From contig CAJGDO010000002.1 in NCBI GenBank assembly GCA_904502225.1, positions 1-64,000 of the forward strand: a stretch of 64,000 nucleotides of DNA, read 5' to 3'. The stretch is from an uncultured Clostridia bacterium. GTDB taxonomy: Bacteria; Bacillota; Clostridia; Christensenellales; Borkfalkiaceae. A program made the position numbers and the translations under genes. How positions within the stretch are numbered: the stretch's first letter is position 1; each line of letters opens with the position of its first letter. The notes under the pieces were generated by a model. It was not told the origin of the DNA. It saw only the letters and a program-made list of their open reading frames with translations, and searched no databases. This document shows, piece after piece, positions 58,516 through 64,000 of this stretch.

Positions 58516-61092
58516 TTATTTTGCGTCAAACCACGTTTCGCCCGAGCCTAACTCAACCGTCAAGCGAACTGCAAGTTTTACCGCACCCTCCATTTCTTCA
58601 ACAAGTATTTTTTCAACTTGTTCTTTTTCGCTCTTAAAAGCGTCTATAATAAGTTCATCGTGCACTTGCAAGATTAGTTCAGATTTAAGGTTCTCTTTCT
58701 TCAATCTGTTATTAACTTTAATCATTGCAATCTTTATTATGTCGGCACTGCTACCTTGCAATGGCATATTCATTGCAACACGCTCGCCAAACTGCCTTGT
58801 CATATAATTGCTTGAAAGCAATTCTCTTATATATCTTTTTCTATTAAGAAGTGTTTTAGCATAGCCGTTTGCCTTTGCAAATTCCACGTTGTTTGTCATA
58901 TATTCTTTAACTTCTGGATATTCGTTAAAGTATGCAGAAATAAACTCTCTCGCCTCGTAGTTAGATATATTCAAAGTCTTTGCAAGCCCAAACTCGCTCA
59001 TACCGTAAATTATCCCAAAATTCACAGCCTTTGCCCTGCTCCTATAATATGGTGTCATTTCTTCTTGGGTTTTCTTAAACACTTTCATTGCCGTTGCTGT
59101 GTGAATATCTTTTCCGCCATTAAAAGCGTCAATCAAACTTTGGCACTTTGAAAAGCACGCCAAAAGCCTTAACTCTATTTGCGAGTAATCGGCACTAACA
59201 AGCACTCTTTCCTTGTCCTTTGCAACAAAAAACTTTCTTATTTCCTTGCCTTCTTCTTCTCGAACAGGGATATTTTGCAAGTTTGGCTCTTTGCTCGATA
59301 ATCGCCCTGTCGCAGTCAAGGTTTGGTTGAAAGTGGTGTGGATAAGTCCGGTTTTTTTGTCGATTAACGGCTTAAAACCCTCAATATATGTCGAACTGAT
59401 TTTTTGTAATTGTCTATGCTTTAAAATAAGTGGCACGATAGGGTGGGCATCTTCAAGCCCTTCTAACACGTCGGCAGAGGTTGAATACCCAGTCTTTGTC
59501 TTTTTGCCCTTGCCAATCTTAAGTTTTTCAAACAACAATTCGCCCAACTGTTTTGGCGAATTGGCGTTTAGCGTTGGTTCGTCCGCAAGCGTTCTAATCT
59601 GCTCTTCTATCTTTTCTATTTCCGCTCTATACTTGTTCCCAGCCGTCAAAAGTGCGTCGTAGTCAACCTTAAAGCCGTTGTCTTCCATTTCTTTTAGCAC
59701 GTCCGATAAAGGCAATTCAACGTCATAGTATAGTGATGTTAGCCCTTCTTCTTTAAGTTTTGCCTTTAATTTTTTGTAAAGTTCAAAAAGAGAAAAGGCT
59801 GGCGTTTTGTCGCTTAAACCATACTCAATCAAAACGTCATCTAAACTTTCGTCCTTGCCCGAAAAGTCGGCAAGGTATTTTATTATCGCCACGTCCTCGC
59901 ACTCGGCACTGATTTCTATACCAACGTTATTCTTAACGTAATGCTTAAGGGCTTTTTTGTTATATGCGATTATTGTGCTTTCGCCCTTGAAGATAGGGGA
60001 AAGGCGTTCTAAAACTTGGCTTTCCGAAAACCCGTCATCAAGTAGCGTTTGCATAATTTTTATAACGTACTCGGTTTGGCCGTCGCTTAAATTTATGCTG
60101 TCTTTATTTATCACTATCGAAACTTGCTTTGCTAAAAGTGGCAAGTCTTTTTCTATATCGCTAACGTTGACAACTTGTTTAACAGCGTTTACCGTTTTGC
60201 TTTCTTCTAAACCTTGTTCGTCTTGGCTTTGCTCGCTTTGGCTAAACCACTCTTGCTTGTTATAAAGCGACTTAAACTCTAACTCAACAAACCTTTTTCT
60301 TACCTTGTCTGAAAATGGAAGGGTAAAGGTCATTTTGCTTAAATCTGTGTCCACCCCGCAGTTCACGTCAATGGTGGCAAGAGTCTTTGATAAAAACGCA
60401 CTGTCTTTGCCAGCAACTATCTTTTCTTGCAATTTGCCCTTTAACTCATCAGTATGCTCGTATAGATTTTCTATTGTTTGGTATTCTTTTAAAAGTGTTT
60501 TTGCCGTCTTTTCGCCAACCCCGCTAACGCCAGGGATATTGTCCGAATTGTCGCCCATAAGTGCTTTTAAATCGGTAATTTGGCTTGGCACAAGTTCGGT
60601 CTTTTCAAAAAAGTTGTCTTTATCATAAACCTCAACGTCAGAAATTCCACGCACGGTAAAATGCACTTCGGTCTGCTCGTCAACAAGTTGGAAAGAATCC
60701 TTATCGCCCGTGATTATAATTGTCTTAACGTCGGTCGCTTTGGCTATCGTGCCGATTATGTCGTCCGCCTCGCTCCCTTCAAGTTCAAAAGTCTTTATCC
60801 CCATTGTTTTAAGCACTTCTTTAAGTAGTGGGATTTGTGGGCGGAGTTCTTCTGGCATCGGTTTTCTTGTGCCTTTATACTCGGTGTATAATTTGTGCCT
60901 AAACGTCGGTGCTTTTAGGTCAAACGCCACCCCAACGTACGTCGGTTTTTCGCTCGCAAGCATTTTGAAAAACATATTCATAAACCCGTAAACGGCATTA
61001 GTGTTTTCGCCCGACTTGGTCGTCAAAACAGGCATTGCATAAAATGCTCTGTTGATTAAACTGTTTCCGTCTATCAATACTAATTTTTCCAT
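58516..61092 (-). CDS. polA: DNA polymerase I
   Basis: 858 aa. Flap/5'-3' exonuclease domain at about 1-270 (LVLIDGNSLINRAFYAM, ITGDKDSFQLVDE, GDNSDNIPGVSGVGEKTA), a middle 3'-5' exonuclease-like domain at about 300-450 that appears to lack the DxE metal ligands, and the family A polymerase domain (SADYSQIELRLLACFS, RSRAKAVNFGIIYGMSEFGL, LQVHDELIIDA). Likely without proofreading, as in many Gram-positives. Confidence 0.96.
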   Translation of the reverse strand: MEKLVLIDGNSLINRAFYAMPVLTTKSGENTNAVYGFMNMFFKMLASEKPTYVGVAFDLKAPTFRHKLYTEYKGTRKPMPEELRPQIPLLKEVLKTMGIKTFELEGSEADDIIGTIAKATDVKTIIITGDKDSFQLVDEQTEVHFTVRGISDVEVYDKDNFFEKTELVPSQITDLKALMGDNSDNIPGVSGVGEKTAKTLLKEYQTIENLYEHTDELKGKLQEKIVAGKDSAFLSKTLATIDVNCGVDTDLSKMTFTLPFSDKVRKRFVELEFKSLYNKQEWFSQSEQSQDEQGLEESKTVNAVKQVVNVSDIEKDLPLLAKQVSIVINKDSINLSDGQTEYVIKIMQTLLDDGFSESQVLERLSPIFKGESTIIAYNKKALKHYVKNNVGIEISAECEDVAIIKYLADFSGKDESLDDVLIEYGLSDKTPAFSLFELYKKLKAKLKEEGLTSLYYDVELPLSDVLKEMEDNGFKVDYDALLTAGNKYRAEIEKIEEQIRTLADEPTLNANSPKQLGELLFEKLKIGKGKKTKTGYSTSADVLEGLEDAHPIVPLILKHRQLQKISSTYIEGFKPLIDKKTGLIHTTFNQTLTATGRLSSKEPNLQNIPVREEEGKEIRKFFVAKDKERVLVSADYSQIELRLLACFSKCQSLIDAFNGGKDIHTATAMKVFKKTQEEMTPYYRSRAKAVNFGIIYGMSEFGLAKTLNISNYEAREFISAYFNEYPEVKEYMTNNVEFAKANGYAKTLLNRKRYIRELLSSNYMTRQFGERVAMNMPLQGSSADIIKIAMIKVNNRLKKENLKSELILQVHDELIIDAFKSEKEQVEKILVEEMEGAVKLAVRLTVELGSGETWFDAK

Positions 61093-61238
61093 AATTTTTC
61101 CCTTAAATGCTTGCTAAAATTCTTTTTTTGTGATATTATCATATAGCAAGTTAGATTTGCTTTTTATTTTTATTATTGTTATTCCTAATAATTTTAACAA
61201 AAATACAGCAATTTTGCAACTCTTAACACAATATTTTT

Positions 61239-61325
61239 GCCGCTGTGGTGAAATTGGCAGACGCGCTGGACTCAAAATCCAGTGGTAGCGATACCGTGCC
61301 GGTTCAAGTCCGGCCAGCGGCACCA
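61239..61325 (+). tRNA. tRNA-Leu (anticodon CAA)
   Basis: 87 nt including an encoded CCA. Acceptor GCCGCTG / CAGCGGC, D-loop with GGTGAAATTGGCAGACGC, anticodon stem-loop CTGGACTCAAAATCCAG (anticodon CAA), a class II variable arm, and GGTTCAAGTCC in the T-loop. Reads UUG. The typical 3' end is a frequent integration site. Confidence 0.95.
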
Positions 61326-61334
61326 AAACAGTAT

Positions 61335-61375
61335 AATCCGAACCAAATACTTGTAACAAGTGAATGGTTCGGATT
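61335..61375. terminator. Terminator after tRNA-Leu
   Basis: AATCCGAACCA / TGGTTCGGATT enclosing a second small stem (CTTGT/CAAGT-like). Only a weak T-run (TTGCTTTTACTC) follows. Confidence 0.6.
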
Positions 61376-61460
61376 TGCTTTTACTCTTTAATCATTATAA
61401 CGGTAGGAATTTACGTTCTTATTGTTTTTTATTTAGTCATAAATTATTGATTTTCATAAA

Positions 61461-61505
61461 AAAGCATAGCACACTATACTTCGCAAAGCGAAGAAGTGTG
61501 CTTTT
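61461..61505. repeat. Dispersed palindromic element, copy 3 of 3
   Basis: AAAGCATAGCACACTATACT then TTCGC-AAA-GCGAA and AGTGTGCTTTT. Left arm AGCACACT pairs with AGTGTGCT perfectly. It lies between the tRNA-Leu and the integrase. Confidence 0.75.
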
Positions 61506-61530
61506 AATTATTTAAAAAGGAGATGTTATT

Positions 61531-62442
61531 ATGAAATATAAAAATTGGTTAAACGAGTGGCTTGCTTTGTACGTCAAGCCCACTACGAAAATAAGAACGT
61601 ACAAAAAATATCAAAGACAAATAGAACTACATATACTCCCCGCGCTTGGCGAGTTTGAGCTACACGAGTTAATGGCAACCGTTTTGCAACGTTTCACTGT
61701 TGATTTATCCGAAAAAGGTTTATCCGCAAATACCGTGAACTGCATTATATCCGTGCTAAAATCTTCTTTGCGCCGAGCAGTTTTACTTGGTGTAACGGAC
61801 ACAGAGTTTACGATGGCTATCGTGCGCCCTAAACAGCGTGAAAAGCAAGTTGATTGCTTTTCTAAAGAAGAACAGCGCAAAATTGAGCAATATATCTTTG
61901 AAAAGAAGAAAAACAAAATGTTCGGCGTGGTGCTTTGTCTTTATACGGGCTTGCGTATTGGAGAATTGCTATCCCTTACTTGGGATGACGTGGACTTACA
62001 AAAAGGAATTATAACCGTTTCTAAATCTTGCCACGACTCTTGGGAAAACGGCGAATACGTTAAGATTACAGATACCCCGAAAACGGATTGCTCCGAGCGT
62101 ATTATTCCTATTCCAAAGCAACTGCTTATAAGGTTAAGAGAACACAAGAAAGCGTCAAGCGGAAACTACGTTATTTTTGGTGAACGCATACACGGTGCAC
62201 AGATTCGCTCCTATCAAAAGAGTTTTGAATTACTTTTGAAAAGACTAAAATTGCCACATAAAGGTTTTCACTCTCTTCGTCACACGTTTGCAACAAGGGC
62301 TTTAGAGTGCGGTATGGATATTAAAACGCTATCTGAAATTTTAGGGCATAAAAATCCTATGGTTACCTTAAATCGATACGCCCACTCTTTACTCGAACAT
62401 AAGACGGAAATGATGAATAGGCTTGGAAAACTCCTATTATAA
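61531..62442 (+). CDS. Tyrosine recombinase (phage-type integrase)
   Basis: 303 aa. N-terminal SAM-like core-binding domain at about 1-95, catalytic domain at about 105-300. Catalytic residues visible: R142 (YTGLRIGELL), K184 region (TPKTDCSER), H247xxR250 (HSLRHTFATRAL), H273 (LGHKNP) and Y283 (NRYAHS). AAGGAG precedes the ATG. It lies about 200 nt downstream of tRNA-Leu, the usual position of an integrase that targets a tRNA 3' end. Whether it is part of an ICE, a prophage or a smaller island cannot be seen in this window. Confidence 0.9.
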   Translation: MKYKNWLNEWLALYVKPTTKIRTYKKYQRQIELHILPALGEFELHELMATVLQRFTVDLSEKGLSANTVNCIISVLKSSLRRAVLLGVTDTEFTMAIVRPKQREKQVDCFSKEEQRKIEQYIFEKKKNKMFGVVLCLYTGLRIGELLSLTWDDVDLQKGIITVSKSCHDSWENGEYVKITDTPKTDCSERIIPIPKQLLIRLREHKKASSGNYVIFGERIHGAQIRSYQKSFELLLKRLKLPHKGFHSLRHTFATRALECGMDIKTLSEILGHKNPMVTLNRYAHSLLEHKTEMMNRLGKLLL

Positions 62443-62460
62443 ACGCGCTAAAAGCACAAG

Positions 62461-62489
62461 AAAACGGCGAGATAGCCTCTCGCCGTTTT
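62461..62489 (+). terminator. Integrase terminator
   Basis: AAAACGGCGAGA / TCTCGCCGTTTT with a TAGCC loop, just after the integrase stop. Confidence 0.85.
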
Positions 62490-62693
62490 CTACATAGAAT
62501 ATTCTAATCTATGTAATTATTTTAAATCTTCTTAACGAAAAAGTCAACTATATTTATATTTGGAAGCAAAAATTGATAGCAAAAATTACTTTTGATAAAA
62601 ATTCTATGAATTTTTTATATAAATTCTACGCGGATTAGAATAATCTATGCCAAAAATAAAAAAGAAAAATTCATTTATCATTGGAGGATTTCT

Positions 62694-64000
62694 ATGAAAA
62701 AAAGATTTTTCACTCTTATTCTCACTCTTACCGCTATGCTTATGTGCATATTCGGTTTAACGGCTTGTGGCGATAAAGAAGTTTCGTTCAAACTTAATTT
62801 CGTTGTAGATAATGAAATTTATGCAACGATTGACACGAGTGGAGACGAAGTTATAGCACTTCCCGAAAATCCTACGAAAGAAACACATACTTTCGACGGT
62901 TGGTTTTGGGATAAAGACGTATGGAATAAACCGTTCACGGCAAATTCGCTTTTAGACGCACCTTTATCAAGCGATATGTCGGTTTATGCTAAATTTATCC
63001 TTAATACCATTGATGGTGTAACGTTTGAAGATGTAGAAACGACTTATGACGGCACGGAAAAAACGCTCGCCGTTAGCAATCTTCCCAACGGTGCGAGCGT
63101 TACCTATGACAAGGCAAATACATATACTAACGCGGGCGAATATACCGTTACGGCAACTATAAGTCAAGAAAACCACGAAGATTTGCAGTTGACGGCAACG
63201 CTTAAAATCAATAAGGCTGCTTATGATATGAGTGGTGTTGTCTTTGTGGACAAAGCCGTGACCTATAACGGCGAAAGTCATTCTATCACGGCAACGAATT
63301 TGCCCAACGGGGTGACTGTTGAATACACGGGCAATAATCAAACCAACGCCGACGAATATACGATAACAGCAACGTTCACGGGCGATAGCGCAAACTACGA
63401 GCCTATCGCGGACAAAACAGCAACGCTTACTATTAATAAAGCAAGCGTATCTAAACCCACTCAAGATTCCACTTCGTTTGTATATAACGGTAACGAGCAA
63501 ACGTATTTCCTTGCAGAAAATAGCCTCTATACGATTAGTGGAAATAAACAAACCAATGCAGGAAATCATACCGTAACGGTTTCCTTGAAAGATAAAAACA
63601 ATTATCAATGGAGCGATGAAACTGCCACCGACCTTTCTTACTCTTTTGATATAGCAAAAGCAACCTACGATATGAGTGCGGTTGTTTTTGCGGATAAAAC
63701 CGTAACCTATAATGGGGAAATTCATTCCGTTATCGTAACGAATATTCCTAATGGCGTTAGCGTTGATTATGAAAATAACAATAAAATGAACGCCGATACT
63801 TATACCGTTATCGCAAAATTCACTGACACAACGGGAAACTATGAAAATCCTGCCGACAAAACCGCAACGCTTATTATCAATAAGGCTACCTATGATATGA
63901 GTGGTGTTGCCTTTGCAGATAAAACCGTAACATACAATGGCAATGCGTACTCTATCGAAGCGCAAAACGTTCCGAGCGGACTTTCAGTTTCTTATACGGG
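62694..64000 (+). CDS. Lipoprotein with InlB-type and tandem MBG repeats (runs off the window)
   Basis: Open to the window end, so at least 435 residues. Starts MKKRFFTLILTLTAMLMCIF with TTGGAGG upstream; lipobox LTAC. An InlB/Flg_new-type beta repeat follows (KETHTFDGWFWDKDVWNKPF). From about residue 105 come tandem MBG repeats of about 72-76 residues (YDG/YNG..NAGEYTVTATI..TLTINKA): units begin near 63003, 63218, 63440, 63659 and 63888. Units 2, 4 and 5 share near-identical DNA at YDMSGVVFVDK. Such repeats make extended surface stalks. Codon choice (more ACG, GCG, CTC) differs from neighbours, in line with an acquired island. Confidence 0.85.
   Translation, partial: MKKRFFTLILTLTAMLMCIFGLTACGDKEVSFKLNFVVDNEIYATIDTSGDEVIALPENPTKETHTFDGWFWDKDVWNKPFTANSLLDAPLSSDMSVYAKFILNTIDGVTFEDVETTYDGTEKTLAVSNLPNGASVTYDKANTYTNAGEYTVTATISQENHEDLQLTATLKINKAAYDMSGVVFVDKAVTYNGESHSITATNLPNGVTVEYTGNNQTNADEYTITATFTGDSANYEPIADKTATLTINKASVSKPTQDSTSFVYNGNEQTYFLAENSLYTISGNKQTNAGNHTVTVSLKDKNNYQWSDETATDLSYSFDIAKATYDMSAVVFADKTVTYNGEIHSVIVTNIPNGVSVDYENNNKMNADTYTVIAKFTDTTGNYENPADKTATLIINKATYDMSGVAFADKTVTYNGNAYSIEAQNVPSGLSVSYT
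63218..64000 (+). repeat. Tandem MBG-coding repeats
   Basis: The stretch around TATGATATGAGTG recurs at about 63225, 63670 and 63894, inside repeat units of about 220-230 nt. High DNA identity between units suggests recent duplication or repeat-number variation. Confidence 0.75.

Noticed and set aside
61114..61359. 81-residue minus-strand frame containing LAGLEPARYRYHWILSPARL
   Set aside because: It is the antisense of tRNA-Leu, a well-known false ORF.
62967..63965. 332-residue open frame on the minus strand
   Set aside because: It is antisense to the MBG-repeat lipoprotein, whose plus-strand frame has a lipobox, a ribosome site and domain repeats. The antisense frame is open because the repeats lack complementary stops.

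Overview
The window is 64 kb of AT-rich chromosome from an endospore-forming, anaerobic member of the Bacillota, most likely an uncultured Clostridia lineage. Sporulation genes (spo0A, spoIIR, sleB, ypeB, a SipL-like SPOCS/LysM protein, CotF-like coat proteins, yyaC, soj/spo0J) show the endospore lifestyle. Pyruvate:ferredoxin oxidoreductase, rubrerythrin and a ferredoxin-thioredoxin reductase/thioredoxin pair point to anaerobic, ferredoxin-based metabolism. Species cannot be named from sequence alone.

Layout. 1-18.8 kb is almost all minus strand: a WYL regulator (cut by the window edge), a stand-alone DnaB-like ATPase, a DUF5107/TPR protein, coat proteins, the spoIIR-sleB-ypeB germination operon, ispE, a SipL-like protein, veg, an acidic zinc-ribbon protein, spo0A with two 0A boxes, a lipoprotein, rpsI-rplM with an L13-type leader, and truA-ecfT-ecfA2-ecfA1. 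19-26.8 kb is plus strand: nifJ, then two related amino-acid binding lipoproteins with their permease, ATPase and a TrpR-like regulator. 26.8-41 kb carries the origin-associated genes in a scrambled order: rsmG diverges from dnaN-rpmH-rnpA-yidD-yidC-jag, and recF diverges from dnaA-mnmG. A potassium-uptake pair and the FTR/thioredoxin pair lie among them. 41-49.4 kb holds an XRE/DUF898 switch, RNase P RNA, a frameshifted small gene, a ProB-like kinase, rubrerythrin, an M20 dipeptidase, radC, gltX-acpS, yyaC and a CvpA-like gene. A noncoding stretch of about 0.96 kb (49.4-50.4 kb) carries two parS sites and leads into ftsH-parA-parB. 54.3-57.8 kb has a 42-residue peptide gene with a structured leader ahead of a 989-residue secreted protein. 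polA-coaE and a tRNA-Leu follow. Beyond the tRNA, a tyrosine integrase and a lipoprotein of tandem MBG repeats (running off the end) look like the start of an inserted island.

How it fits together. Replication (dnaA, dnaN, recF, polA), segregation (ParA, ParB, parS), the Sec/YidC-Jag-RNase P module and early sporulation control (Spo0A, Soj/Spo0J, YyaC) are grouped as is usual near a Bacillota origin, but their internal order is unusual. Promoters are very regular: at least sixteen sites have a 17-nt spacer between -35 and TATAAT-like -10 hexamers, and these helped decide several start codons.

The least explained signals are two arrays of small hairpins (11.8-12.0 kb and 34.0-34.2 kb). Their linkers are GTTATATT/GTGATATT in the left half and the reverse complements AATATAAC/AATATCAC in the right half, so each array could close into one large branched fold. 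Also notable are a three-copy palindromic element, the leader-peptide-surface-protein unit at 54.5 kb, and the dyad-rich noncoding region upstream of ftsH.
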